Origin: Hypomesus transpacificus | Lineage: Eukaryota > Chordata > Actinopteri > Osmeriformes > Osmeridae | NCBI RefSeq assembly: GCF_021917145.1 | Contig: NC_061068.1 | Location: forward strand, 10,796,975 to 10,860,974 | DNA: 64,000 nt | Direction of reading: 5' to 3' | In this document: one piece after another, positions 12,903-26,200 of the stretch | How the letters are laid out: every line of letters starts with the position of its first letter | How positions within the stretch are numbered: position 1 is the first letter of the stretch | Made by a program: the position numbers and the translations under genes | Notes under the pieces: model-generated | Databases searched by the model: none | The model's input: the letters and a program-made list of their open reading frames with translations, nothing else | What the model was told of the DNA's origin: nothing

Positions 12903-14504
12903 AATGGAAGATCAGCAAAAAAGGAGAAGGAAGAACAAAGGGGGGGGGGGGATATGGGGGGGGGGGGTTGTGAAGGTGTAGTAAACTTATGAATATAAAC
13001 ATTAAGAAGGGCCTTTGCTGGATTTAGTTGATCCATAGTCTGCGACACTAGGGTGATATTTATCTTTCTGTGAGACTGGGCCATGGCAGTTTTGTCTTTA
13101 GATAGTGAATTGGACTCTGTTCTTGTAAAGAAAGCCTAATATCAAGTTAAATTATTCATTGTTTAAGCTGAGGCTCTCTGTATGCCAGAAAACAACCTTT
13201 GACAAAAAAAGAGAACACTCCATGGCAGGAAAGGTCCTTTTGTAAGATAACCACTTATCAGGCCTTTTTAGGTAATATGTACAGTATGCAATGACTAGGA
13301 TCTGTATGTTCCACAGAGCATGGCTCCTCATAAATAATGCTACACCTTTGTCAGTAAAATGTGTATTTTACCTTGTAGGCTGGGTAGTCACCAACCAACA
13401 GCACCTTGGAATACTCATGTTCAATCTGCAGATGGCTTGCGTACAATGCCTTTGCAATGGCTGAATCGATTCGTTTTGGAGAGTAGTCAATTTCCATGAT
13501 TATAAACAGAGTTCCACGTCAACGTGAACTCTTTCTGTGTATTTTGGGTTTAAAAGCGTAATTCAAAAGAATTTATAGGAAGCAACCACACCCAACGATA
13601 GTAAGAAGGTGTATGATGTCCTCTTTATAAAAAAGAATGTCATGTCAGAGCTAGGAAATGTTTATTACTTTACAACACCAAAATGATGCTTGGTCAGTGT
13701 TAAGGAAGTCAGTCTAATTGCCCAAATATTAATATCTATTACAGTACTTTTATTAAGAATACCAAATACAGATTGTGTATTGCTTGGATGAGTTCCTCAA
13801 CTTTGGGACATCGTTTTAAGGTTGTCAAGGGGAGTGCGAAGCCTCATGTATTTGTAATACTGTTTCAATACAGACACTGCAGACCTTATCCTATACACTC
13901 CAGCTGGGTGCCACACTTCTTCCCCAAATTGTTTTATTCACATTCTAAAATGGCAACCACACTTAAATTTTATTTTGTTGATCTTCAACATGTATAAAAA
14001 ATATTTTCCCCCTTTTGTAGGATTACATATCTAGTTTAACTTTCCTTAATTTTATCGTGTTCTACCATACCTCAGATCTGTCTGGTTCTGTAGAATTTGG
14101 TCTTCTGTCAGATCATTGTAAAGTTGATGAAAGATCTAAACTTAAGGTGTGTACAGTGAACAAAGGAAAATAAAAAATAAGTAAAATAATTTTTTTTATT
14201 TACTTACTCTGTGCGGTGTCTGGAATTTACTTGTATTCTTTTGACAATTCCATGACAATCATTGAATGCCTAAAACAATGGTGTGGCAAACATGTTATTT
14301 TTGAGGATGTATAATCTGAAGAAGTCAATCACAATTATTGTCTTGAGACCACAGTGTCTTGAGTTTCTTGATGTTAGTGAAAGATTAAACTAGATATACT
14401 GGAAAATGTCCAACAATCCTTACAACTGAAAAATATGTATTGGGCTTGTGAGCTACATGTGTAGGATCCCTGACATCTCCAGGTCACAGTAACAGCACCT
14501 CATG
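12903..14504. other. Converging 3' UTRs of cs and coq10a
   Basis: No coding exon. It begins with two poly-G runs (about 12940-12967). The rest is AT-rich and probably holds the 3' UTRs of cs (+) and coq10a (-). Polyadenylation signals facing each way lie close together at 14169-14200. Confidence 0.5.
14169..14200. terminator. Bidirectional poly(A) signal pair
   Basis: AATAAA on the plus strand at 14169-14174, usable by cs, and AATAAA on the minus strand (TTTATT at 14195-14200), usable by coq10a, lie within 32 bp of each other. Such an arrangement is common between convergent genes. It would give cs a 3' UTR of about 1.3 kb and coq10a one of about 0.3 kb. Use is inferred from position only. 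Confidence 0.45.
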
Positions 14505-15898
14505 TTACATGAGTTGTCTTGGTATTTTTGTCTCTGGACCAAACTTTGTGCCAGCTCGTTGCTCAAAGGCTGCCACCATTTTCTTGACAACTTCATCAAA
14601 GAACACTGAAGCTAGCTGGGAGTGAAGCAACGAGCGAAACTCAAAGGAGATCTACAACACAGAGCAGAGGAGAAATTCTAAGATTGGGAAAAAGGAGATT
14701 CTAAAATACATTTATCTTGCTTAAATTATTTGAACATTTACTTATTTCTCCATATAGCCTACTGTATTTTAATAAATAGTTTTGGAAAATACAAATGGAG
14801 AAGGTCATGAGGAGTGACTTACAGAAAAGTCAACAGTGCAGGATCTGGGATACCCTGGTATTCCCGGGCTGAAGCGCCAAACAGTCTCCAAGTGGTTAAA
14901 GAGTTTGCCATCTGTACATATAGCCTAGAAACGAGCACAATCAAAATAGATAACACACAATACTATATTTTTTTATTTGTACTGGTGGGAAGCTATGGCA
15001 GAACTCTAATATAATTACTTCAAGTATTGTGTTTGCTTGATTTACAGACCTTTACAAGGTGAGGGTGCACATTGGTGATCATGGATGTGTATCTCTCAAC
15101 CATAGGGGGGAAACCCACTTCTAGCTGGGCTTTTGCATGACTGGTCCTCTTCATGATTGTCTCAGATTTTTTACACCATGGCACAAAGTGCTTATACTCA
15201 TCCACATTAGCTACCACATCGTACATCTCCTGCATTGAGTAGCTGGACCAAACAAAATAGGAACAAGGAAAATAACACTTAGAAATAAATATCTATAGCA
15301 ACATATCAGCCTTGTGTATTACAATGACTACACTGACTGAGAAACACTAAATAACGACCAGTAATAATAAAATGCATACTATATTGAGCAATAGAACGTT
15401 TAAAAAAATTATGTTTATTATGAGAGTCCGTAACACTTTTGCAATACCAAAATCTCAACATACCCAATAATTCTCCGTTCAGAGTACTGTTTCCTTTTGT
15501 TGGTCAGACTTATAAAAGTTCTGCTTCTTGTATTAGCAAGTGTCCTCCACTCCAAAGTAAAGAGATCTCTGGGAATCCGGGTCATTAGGATACCGTATGA
15601 TGTCACATATCTGCAGAGAAAACAAGAAACCACATAAACAACAACTAGTATTCTCCTCCTCCATGTACATTTTACTGATCTGGGATTTATAGCTTTTACT
15701 ATGGATTTGATATTGAATTTGGTCTGCAACACACACGCCCCTTACTTACCTGCTTTGTTGTCTCATTCCGAATGAGATTCGTACCCTTGATCCCACACCG
15801 GTTGACCGGTTGCCGAAAGTGGCCACTTCCAACAGATCACTAACTGTCCAAATACCCATGGACAATCGACGGGAGGACAACCCCGCCAAACCAGCCAT
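14505..15898 (-). CDS. coq10a: Coenzyme Q-binding protein COQ10 homolog A, mitochondrial
   Basis: Minus-strand gene with five coding exons, in transcription order: 15898-15750, 15610-15464, 15242-15050, 14924-14823, 14651-14505. Phases close, giving 245 aa. The first exon has an arginine-rich, acid-poor start ([15 protein letters not shown]), consistent with a mitochondrial presequence. From about residue 90 the START/polyketide-cyclase-like COQ10 domain follows, with family hallmarks [57 protein letters not shown] and [13 protein letters not shown]. Family role: binds ubiquinone and is needed for its use in the respiratory chain. The donor after exon 3 is AAAG|GTCTGT, a weak match to consensus, but the frame and family alignment require it. 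The A paralogue is assigned from synteny between cs and ankrd52; COQ10B has a similar sequence. The start region is head-to-head with ankrd52, about 1.25 kb apart. Confidence 0.95.
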
Positions 15899-17149
15899 TT
15901 GATTATTTTATGGATTCATCTTATTAGCTGTAAGAACTTGAAATGGAAACAGGTGCACACAGACATTGTAGTGCTACATTAGCCAATGTGGCTACGCTAA
16001 TAGCCTACTACTGTACTACTAGTGATGGTGTAACAATATTGGTTAGCTAGCTCCTGCTGTTGGTCACATTGATGTAGAGAGCTGAATAATGTAGCCTAGA
16101 GCTAATATACTAGCTTATTTAGACAGTTAGCTAGCTAACAGTTAACGCGTTACCGCCTATTTTGAATGCCGATAGTGAATAACATGTTATTAGCTTAATG
16201 AGGCGGTAATTTACGTCCATCATCCAATGTGTTGAAGTGCTAGCTACGTTTGTTGATAGTCGTAGTACAAGCAGGACTAGCTTGGGTAGCTAGGCTAGCT
16301 ATTCTAGTGGTCGACCTACAGGATAGATATCTACACACACCGACTGGCACTGTATAGCTAACTACTAGTCAAGTAGAGCTAGCCTGCTATCTTAGTCTAG
16401 TCATAGGAGGAGCATGGCTAACACTATTTATTCCGACACCGATTCAGATTTCAACTATAGTTTTTCGTTCTCTGATATTCAAATACAGTTGTCGGAGTCC
16501 ATGCCAGCGAAATATGTGAAGACGCGTTGCCGGTGTCCGTTGCATTTAACAATAACTGGCTACCACCTCCATATTTATATATATATAATATTGTTAGCTA
16601 TGACCACCACTACACTTGACTTCGGAAGTCCAACAGTGACCACGCCCACACTGTATTGCGCAAGTGTTCCACGTGACTTTTCATTCATCATTTCGGTAAA
16701 TGCACAAAATGCAGTGCTTGTTCCTAAAGTTTAGGCTAATGCTGTCTGTCCTGATATCTTTCTCAGCGAACACTATGTTTCGCAGATGTATTCTACATAT
16801 GTTTGGTCGGTAAAATAATTGAAATAGTAGCCAACTCGATTTCGAAATGAAATGTATGCACCATGCTAACCGGAAAATGTAAAAGTTGATTTTGTTGTGT
16901 AATGGGATGAAACTCCATAAGGTGTCGCTGCATCGCACGCAACAACACTTTTCACAGGAGCATACATACGCAGCAGCAAGCTACTCTTCTGTCAGAGCAA
17001 TAAACAACAGCGAGCACAGGCGAATGAACGAATTCTTCCCCCGAAATTTGCTAGCTAGCTAGCAAGCCACTCCACAAATTAAATAGGAATATCGTAGCAA
17101 CCCATCCACCCGACCCTAATGCAGGAGCTTCGGCCAGACTGACTGGGAG
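15899..17149. promoter_or_regulatory. Shared upstream region of coq10a and ankrd52
   Basis: A 1.25-kb head-to-head spacer, probably a bidirectional promoter as in the human COQ10A-ANKRD52 pair. It is dense in CTAGC/GCTAGC words (for example 16043-16410 and 17050-17065). An open frame at 16414-16734 has no splice context or recognisable homology and is not called a gene. The 5' UTRs of both genes must lie here. Confidence 0.55.
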
Positions 17150-20100
17150 ATGGGAATACTAAATATAATAGACCAGGTAGGTGGCTAGGTAGCTAACATG
17201 ATAATAATGCTATTTTATTCGCATTCTGGATAGCTAGCTAGTAGCTAGCCAGCTACAACAACTAGCTGACTAAATGTTTCTTTCTTTACACGTGTTCTTT
17301 ATTAAATCAATTATCGTCCTTTTAACAAGGTCTATTTATACTCTATGGCATGGGGCTGTTAGGAAGTAAAGTAGACAGTTTACGCATATATAGCAAACAG
17401 GCTAAAGATGATGCTACTTTGTACGGTGCGGATTAGATGATGTTTGGCCTGTGTGGTACTCTAGCCTACCGAGTTTAGTGGCACAATGGCAATGCATGCA
17501 ACCCTTAAAACCTGTGACTTTTATAACATATTTGTTGTCTCTCTTTGCCTTGTGTTATTTGCTCTCTACAGTAGGCCCCCTGCATTGGTTTAATACAATT
17601 GTAGCAAGTGAACACATCCACAATCGCTACACGCTATTGGGCTTGCTGGCTAACACTAGTGTCACTTGTCAGACGAGTCAGCTGTGCGCGTTGTCTTGTC
17701 TGGAACCTATTTGTACAGCTAAGCAGACTACTTTAGGGTTGGTTCTCTTGTATGTGTAACACGCATTTTCTTATGATGTATTTAATTACTTACACAGCCA
17801 CAAACTATAGAGCTATCTGTGTTTTTCAAATAAGTGTATTGGTTTTACAACCTCCTGTCGGTTCACAAATAGTCCCAACGGCCTAGTGTTGCATTACAAC
17901 TTTGTACAATTAGTTAACTAATATAGTCAGCCTAGCTATCGTCCTAGGTATTATAGGTAAGTGTAATCTAGTTAAGGAGAGTAGGCAGATGCAATGATAG
18001 AATTGTAGCCAAATGTTTTGAGCCACGCACGTGAGATTTTATCGAACATAACAAGCTGCTCTATACCTATACGTTCTATAATTGTTATAGACAGGCTACT
18101 GTTAGTACATCTATTCAGTGAAATGTTAACATGGCTATTTCTTTACAGCCTCCACTGGTCCAGGCAATATTCAACCGAAATATAGAAGAAGTGACGTTTT
18201 TGTTGCACACGAAGGAAGAAGTCAATGCACTGGTAGGATCAATCAATTTCCTCACTTCTCTTGGCATTTACACAATTTCTTGACGTGAACGTCAGATAGT
18301 TAGCAAGGGATTATCTCCTTAAACAGGTGGTTTGACCTGATTTGTCAACTGAAAATTGAACGAGTCTTAAGTAACCCCAGATGAAAACACAAGCCAATTT
18401 TGGTCCAAATGACAGTAAACGTTGTTATCAGAATATGTTAATAGCTCTGAACGCGTGCATAACGTGCACATTAGTTTGAGCACAAGGAAAAGGTGAGCTT
18501 ATAGTTAAGGGATTGATGTTAGGAAAAGCTTAGGGGATTGAAGGCCTCTTGTCTGGCATGCCAGTTCAGGGTTTTCACCCTTTCCACCTTCTGGTAATCT
18601 GACCAGCTGGCTGTCTTGACGCTATGCTCAATGTCCATCAGCATACACAATATTACACTCACACTCTCAAAAATTAAATGGAGAGGCTGCTAATGTTAAG
18701 AGGGGTGTGTAGAAATGGGAAAGTATCTGCTGAAGTGGAGTGCAAGTCCCAGTTTGCTGAGTGCATGCTTTCCATGAGCAATTGTAGAGATGTGGCCTTT
18801 TGCCAAGGTGTTAGTTAAAGACCTGCAATTTGTCAGTTGTCAGAAAAAAAACATTAAATAAATTGCTATTGAATATCAATAGCCTATACTTTAAATGGAA
18901 TTTAGTTTTTTTTGCAGAAGTCATATCATATTTAGGCCTTCTTGGCTTGTGATTATTGGCAATTAAAATTGATTCAAGTATATTTGGATCAATTTGCTGT
19001 AAACATAGTAATCTGTTTACCAAACTTTTAAAAATGATTCTTGTTTAAAAATAAATCCAGAATATTTTCTGTTGCTAGGCACATCCATCTTTGGGAAAAA
19101 TAATAGTGGGGTAAGGCGTGTGTGAGCTGTTGAATGGCCTACAAGCCAGTATTTATTTTGGTAGTTGACATGGCCTAACAACTACAAGTTTACAGTCAGT
19201 GGCTATGTAAGTTAGCAGTCCCTGCTGTTTGAAATGAATATGTGATTGGCTTGTGTTGTCTTGTGTTTATATATATGTGGTATAATATGGTTGCTCTGTC
19301 TCTGTGTATTATCACTACCATTTCTTGCATTGTTATCATTGTTCCAGTTGGTTTCTAAATTATTCATTTCAGAACAAATAATGAATTTAATGGTATTCTT
19401 TGGTGATGGCTGTTATCTGCTTATTCTCTCAGGACCAAGATCGCCGTACTCCCTTACATGCTGCTGCTTGTTTGGGGGATGTTCACATTATGGACCTCCT
19501 CATTAATTCAGGTAACTTTCTATTAGACTGGGTCATTATATCTGGCTGATTGCAATCCCATGCCACTTTTTTTTGTTGAGTCAAAAGGCGCTTTGTGAGT
19601 TTCCTCTTCTTACATTACATTTAGTCATTTAGCAGACGCTCTTATCCAGAGCGACTTACAGTAAGTACAGGGACATTCCCCCTGAGGCAAGTAGGGTGAA
19701 GTGCCTTGCCCAAGGACACAACGTCATTTGGCACGGCGGGGAATCGATCCGGCAACCTTCTGATTACTAGCTCAGCCATCTGACTATTCTTCCTTGTTTT
19801 CTTAGGTGCTAGTGTTAACGCTAAGGACCAAGGCTGGCTGACACCCCTGCATCGGGCAGCAGCCTCACGAAACGAAGTAAGATGAACATAAATGTTGCTT
19901 ATTGTGAAATGTGTACGAATGTGAAATGTGTTTCCTAAATATGCATAGTATTGACTACAGAGGTAACATTACATGGAAATATTGATTATCCTACAAATTA
20001 ACTGGAGTGGTTTAAAGTTGGTTGGTTCACATTCTTGCTTATCTGCCTTGTCTCCCAGAAGGCCCTGGCACTCTTGCTGAAGCAGGGGGCGGAGGTCAAC

Positions 20101-23100
20101 GCACGGGACAAATTCTGGCAGACACCACTGCATGTGGCTGCTGCTAACCGGGCCACACGTTGTGCTGAGGCACTGATACCTCATCTTAGCAGCCTGAATG
20201 TGGCTGACCGTTCTGGCCGGACGGCCCTACACCACGCAGCACACAGCGGACATTTAGAGGTCAGTGAGGGGTCAAGCTTTAGGGGATTTGTCCATAGAAT
20301 TTTACCTGCTCCTCATCAACATTTTAAATTGTGAAGGTTGTCTGCTGAAATGGTCTTTGTTCCACCCCCCCAGATGGTGAATCTACTCCTCAACAAAGGG
20401 GCCAACCTGAGTGCCAGTGATAAGAAAGAAAGACAGCCTATTCACTGGGCTGCATACCTGGGTACGATGGACCACAAAATTACTGTGTGCACAAAAGGTT
20501 TGAGTGTGTGTATGTGTATGAGGTGATTCATTTGGTGGGTTTCATGTTTCATGAATATTTATTGTGTGCTTCCTCAGGGCATCTGGAGATGGTGAAGCTG
20601 TTGGTGTCTCGCAGTGCTGATGCCATCTGCAAGGACAAGCGTGGGTACACCCCACTCCATGCTGCTGCTGCTAGTGGCCAGATTGAGGTTGTCAAGTACA
20701 TGCTGAGGCTAGGTGCAGAGGTGAGAGTTTATATACGTTTGTCTCGTCAACAAGGTTTGCAGCAGATATGCCTATGCTCTGTTACGTCTTGTGCTAATTA
20801 CTTTCTCTAAATGTTCTGTGTCTCAGATAGACGAGCCCAATGCCTTTGGAAACACGGCGCTCCACATGGCCTGCTATACAGGTCAGGAGGCAGTGGCAAG
20901 TGATCTGGTGAATCGTGGCGCCAATGTGAACCAGCCCAACCACCGTGGCTGTACACCACTGCACCTGGCTGCTGTCTCCACCAATGGAGCGCTCTGCCTT
21001 GAGTTGCTTGTCAATAACGGTGCCGATGTCAACATGCAGGTGAAGACCTTTTGGAAGTGTTTGCTACTTTTAATAGGTGTAGTTATAGCATGTCTGATGA
21101 GGTAATGAGATGAATCACTGCTAATAGTTGTAAGACTGAATCAAATAGTTTCTTTGGATTGACACGTTCATGGCTTGTCATTTTCTCTTACAGAGTAAAG
21201 AAGGGAAGAGCCCTTTGCACATGGCCGCCATACATGGGCGCTTCACACGTTCCCAGATCCTCATCCAGAATGGTAATAACATATGCTGGAATTCAGATGC
21301 AAAACAATTATTCTCTCTTTTTTTCCCCCACCGCTCAATCCTCTCAGGCCTTAGCAACCACTGTTAACTTATACCATGGCATCTCCTGACTGTACAGGCC
21401 ACACCTTTTGCCTCTTTGACCCAGAACATCTCTTCCATGCTTTTTTCTATGTGTGCAGGTGGGGAGATTGACTGTGTGGATAAATATGGCAATACCCCTC
21501 TTCATGTTGCTGCTAAGCATGGCCATGAGCTGCTGATCAGCACTCTCATGACAAACGGTGCTGACACAGCCAGGTACATCTCTCCTTCAATAACACACTC
21601 ACATACATACACATACACTTGACAGTCTTCATCACTCTGTTGTTTCTCGCTCTCTCAGACAAGGTATTCACGGGATGTTTCCATTGCATTTGGCTGTGCT
21701 CTACGGGTTTTCAGACTGTTGTCGCAAGTTACTCTCCTCAGGTGAGATATCTAGTACTGCCTGGTGTAGACCTTGACAAGTCAGTGTAAAACTGTTTTGG
21801 GTCCATCTCACCATCACACAAACCATAACTTTGCACAGTGTCTTTCTGTAATTGGTAACATTTTAAAGTGGCATGTTAGTTTCCTGGTTATACCGGATAT
21901 GTTTACTGAATCAGGCATCCCTTCCTGTGCGTCCACCCCTCAGGTCAGCTGTACAGCATTGTATCATCTCTAAGCAATGAGCATGTGCTGTCAGCCGGTT
22001 TTGACATAAACACACCAGACAGCATGGGGAGGACCTGCCTGCACGCCGCTGCCTCTGGAGGGTGAGTCCTCTCTCTCTGTCTGTCTCTCTGTCTGTTTGT
22101 CTGTCTCTGTCTGTCTGTCTGTGTTTCCAAATAAAGTACTACAGAAATACTGAAAAAAACACTCATTTATGAATCAACTACATATTTTTCTTCCCACAGA
22201 AATGTTGAATGTCTTAACTTGCTATTGAGCAGTGGTGCAGACTTGAGTAAAAAGGACAAATTGGGAAAGTAAGCAGTTCTCACATTTCTCACAAGTCCCT
22301 CCCCTTTCTTTCTACAAGTGTTCCACCTCTTCTGTGTTGTCTTTTCTCAGAGCTCCTTTGCACTACGCTGCAGCCAATGGAAGCTACCAGTGCACAGTTG
22401 CCCTGGTGAGTGCTGGCGCTGAGGTGAATGAGCTGGACCAGAAGGGATGCAGCCCCTTGCACTATGCCGCTGCCTCACAGACTTTCCGCAGGTGAGATGG
22501 AGGGAACACACCTGCTTTTTAGAGTTTGAGACAGTTTTATAATTGATTAAACTTAGATTGCTGATTCTTTGTAATGGTAAAGAAAAGAAAATTGGGATTT
22601 CTCCCCAAGCATGGCACGTGTGTGTGATGAACTCGGTGTGTTTGTGTTTTAGAGTGGACAGACATTACTCTGCCAACAGCCAAAGTGAGGAGAGGGAAAA
22701 GGAGGCTTTCTTGTAAGTCTCTGATAAAAGTGAAAAAAACATTCCTGTGGCTTCTCCAATCAGAACCTTTCTGAATCTTGTTAATCTAAATGGCTGAATT
22801 CCTTGTGTTTGTTTTGTGGGTGTAGTTGTCTAGAGTACCTGTTGGATAATGGGACTGACCCAGCTCTGAGGAACAGCAAGGGTTACAGTGCGGTCCACTA
22901 TGCAGCTGCCCATGGCAACAAGCAAAACCTGGAGCTGGTGAGTGTCTGTCTCTCTGACTCTTTCTCAATGTATGTCTAGCTTTACTTGGGCCATTATGTC
23001 CCAGTTACAACAGCTTTGTGCTTTTTGCTTCGGATACTTGAAACGAAAAACAATTTTGGATCCTCAGCTTTTGGAGATGTCCTTCAACTGTCTGGGAGAG

Positions 23101-26100
23101 GTGGAGAGCAACGTGCCAGTCAGTCCTTTGCACTTAGCCGTGAGTAGCCTACCAGCTCTCTACCTTCATGTCCACTGGCTCAATATTTCCTTCTCTGGAC
23201 TTGTATATTAACACACAAGTTTTGGGGATGTTCATATCGGCAGAACTTTTCTGTCATCCCTTCTTATTCTGTAACTCCCACCCTCCAGGCATATAATGGT
23301 CACTGTGAGGCACTCAGGGTGCTGTCGGAGACGCTGGTCAGTCTGGACGTGAGGGACATGGGCGGTCGCACAGCCCTCTACCTAGCTGCTCAGAGGGGCC
23401 ACGCCCAGTGTGTGGAAGTGCTACTGGGACAAGGGGCCTCCTGTTTGCTGAAAGAGTATAGACGCAAGTGGACCCCTCTCCATGTCGCAGGTGTGTGAAT
23501 ATCAGCGCCAGATTCTAAAAAGCATGGCAGGTGTTTGGGTTGTGTGTATTAAGGCTTATGCCAATATTTGACTTAACTACATGGCCTAGGTGTGTGTCTA
23601 TTAAACCCTGATTTGAATGGCAAGTGTGAGTGTGCGTGTATGTTGTCAATATTGAACCCTTGTCCTCATCCAGCTGGCAGCGGTCAGACGGAGTGCCTGC
23701 TCAAGCTCGTCAACAGAGGAGAGAAGGCTGACGTCATCGACATGACAGACGTACAGGGACAGTGAGTAACTCAGCTGAAGCATCACAAAACCATTGTCCC
23801 ATCTTATTTGACCATGGGGATACCCAACATTGGGATTACTGTGTATGTTTGGAGAGAAAACAAATGGTTATAACTTGTTTTTCCCCACAAGGCAGGTTGT
23901 AGTCCGGTTTCAGTTTATTTAGTAGTCATTAAGGTGTTGCTGGGAGACTAAAGCTGTGGTTTTCTATGTGCAGGACGGCCCTTATGCTGGCAGCTCTGGG
24001 CAGTCACACTGATTGTGTACACATCTTGCTGGAGAAAGGGGCAAGCCCTGATGCCACAGACAAAAAGGGTCGCACTGCCCTACACAGAGCTGTGAGTAAC
24101 TGCGCAATCCCTAGTCCAGCTTTTGCATTTCTCATGTTAGAATTATTTAGCTCTCTGCATAAATGTATGTTTCTTCAACTTTGTTTCTTCTTTGCTTCTC
24201 TCTGTCTGGCTCTGCCAGGCTGTCATGGGCAGTGAGGATTGTGTGTCCGCCATATTGGAGCATGAAGCCTCTGCTCTGTGCAGGGACTCCGGGGGGCGGA
24301 CCGCCTTGCATCTGGCTGCATCTTGTGGCCACACTGAGCTGCTCCGCAGCCTGCTGCAGGCAGCCACATGTGCAGACCCACTGGACTACCTGCTGGACTT
24401 CAGTGGTTACACACCGTCCCACTGGGCCGCCTACCACGGTGAGACCCCCCGCCCCCCAACCCAGATGAGGAGACACTTCCTCGTTGTTTTGCTTTTTCAT
24501 ATCGATGTTTGAAAAAAAAAAAAGAAAAGAAAAAAAAAGAGATTAAAAAAAAATCTCATAAGTAATATGTCATTCTTAATTTGTGTCTGTTTTTGTCCCC
24601 CTCAGGACATGAGGACTGTTTGGACATTTTACTTGAAAACAAACCATTTAGTATCCAGGAAGGAAACTCCTTTACCCCATTGCACTGTGCTCTGTAAGTA
24701 CCATCTGTATAGCTCTTCCTCCCACGACTCTCCCTGGACTCCACCTTCAGTTAGTCGGTCAGTAGACGCAATCTCATTCGAGTTTTTTTTCCCCCTGTAG
24801 AATAAATGGCCATGATGGTGCTGCTGAAATACTACTCGAGACAGTTGGAACTCTGATGGTTAACATCAGAGATCCTAGAGGAAGGTGTGTGTGTGTGTCT
24901 TTATATTGTGGCGCTTGTACAGTTGTTGCTAAATGGCATTTCTTCTGGGCAATTTGGCGTAATTGGATAATCATGTATACATTTGTTGGTGTCTGCTATG
25001 CTGTGCTTGAAGGACCCCTTTGCATGCTGCTGCTTATTCGGAGAGTGTTGCAGGCCTTCAGCTGGTCTTGGCCCAGGGGGCAGAGATCAACGCTGTGGAC
25101 CAATCAGGACACTCCGCCCTCATGGTTGCAGCCGACAGTGGACATACCGCAGCCGTCGGTAAATTCAATTAGAGATGTCTTGTTTTTAACCTTTTTTAAA
25201 CAAAAATACATAACTATAGAGTCAGGTTTGTGTTTGTAAGAGATGTACTGTTGTAACCACATAGAAATCCTGCTGCACCAGGCCAAGGCAGATCTAACCC
25301 TGCTGGACGCCAACGACAACACAGCCCTCCACCTGGCCTGCAGCAAGGTGAGGTCACGGACAACACTGCCTCTGCCAACAACAGTTTAAAAATAAACTTC
25401 TTGAAGTGGACAGAGAACTGTGCTTATCTTTGGTATTCCCCTCTGCAGGCCCATGAGATGTGTGCCCTGCTAATCCTGGGAGAGATCAGTGAACCCTCCC
25501 TCATCAATGCAACAAACACTGCACTGCAAATGTGAGTCGTTGTCTCAGGGTCTGAATGAAATAGTTAGAAAAGGCTCAAAAATGGAAAAAGCAACCATCA
25601 GTGTCTTTATCCTCCTTTGTGTCTTAATTTGGGGCATATTACATATGTTTTGTCCCCTTTCCGGTGGTCCTTTAGGCCCCTTCATATCGCCGCAAGGAGC
25701 GGTCTGGCCACAGTTGTGCAGGTGCTGCTCAGCCGAGGGGCAGCCGTCATGGCGGTGGATGAGGAGGGTGAGTCACCCCACTTGCGGTTAGTTGTTTAAA
25801 AAAAATCATTCGAAAATTTAGATTAATGACATTTAAGTGATAATCCCAAAAATGATGAGGTATTATGAGGCTTTACTGTTAAAGTGAAGAATACATCTAA
25901 GACTAACTATTTCTCTAAATAGTTTAATTTCTCTGTCTCTCAGGCCACACCCCAGCACTAGCATGTGCTCCTAATAAAGATGTGGCTGACTGCCTGTCCC
26001 TGATCCTGTCCACCATGAAGCCTTTCCCTCCCAAAGATGCCAGTGCTGCTGCTGTCGCTGCCTCCCACTTCAGCCTCAACTTGCTGAAGCACTGTGGCAT

Positions 26101-26200
26101 CGCCGCCACCTGCGGACCTCTACCCAACGGCAACCTGCGTCACGCCTATGCCAAGGACCACAACGGCACCATCGGCCTCGACGGCTGCCTCACTGAGTGA
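17150..26200 (+). CDS. ankrd52: Ankyrin repeat domain 52, PP6 regulatory subunit
   Basis: Twenty-eight coding exons: 17150-17176, 18149-18232, 19433-19511, 19806-19876, 20059-20259, 20374-20461, 20578-20720, 20827-21039, 21194-21272, 21459-21573, 21659-21741, 21944-22061, 22200-22268, 22351-22491, 22653-22712, 22826-22937, 23068-23139, 23289-23490, 23674-23761, 23974-24091, 24219-24438, 24606-24693, 24801-24884, 25013-25158, 25265-25347, 25449-25531, 25676-25767, 25944-26200. All phases close, giving 1071 aa (human about 1076). The start MGILNIIDQ matches the family. Nearly the whole protein is ankyrin repeats (many TPLHAAA / ALHLA units), followed by a C-terminal tail with MKPFPPKDA and IGLDGCLTE. 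Family role: one of the ANKRD28/44/52 ankyrin subunits of protein phosphatase 6, with SAPS/PPP6R partners; ANKRD52-PP6 has been implicated in dephosphorylating Argonaute2. Teleosts may carry two copies, and a/b cannot be assigned here. Confidence 0.98.
19622..19785 (-). mobile_element. tRNA-derived SINE, copy 2, in ankrd52 intron 3
   Basis: Same element as at 378-555, in the same orientation. The tail (ATAAGAGCGTCTGCTAAATG on the minus strand) and the B-box-like GATCGATTCCCC are present. Relative to copy 1 it lacks about 17 bp inside the tRNA-like head, between the A-box region and the B box. It is antisense to ankrd52 and its head ends at 19785, only 20 bp before the exon 4 boundary at 19806. 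Confidence 0.85.
22073..22125. repeat. (CTGT)n-like microsatellite in ankrd52 intron
   Basis: Imperfect CTGT/CTCT repeat starting about 12 bp after the exon 12 donor. It is simple sequence with no sign of function. Confidence 0.85.

Noticed and set aside
16414-16734. 106-codon open frame between coq10a and ankrd52
   Set aside because: Repetitive Asp/Ser-rich start and low-complexity middle, no homology recognised; sits in a head-to-head promoter spacer.
24143-24512. Several overlapping frames of 74-117 codons on both strands
   Set aside because: Shadows of the GC-rich ankrd52 exon 21; only the frame with ankyrin repeats fits the splice phases.
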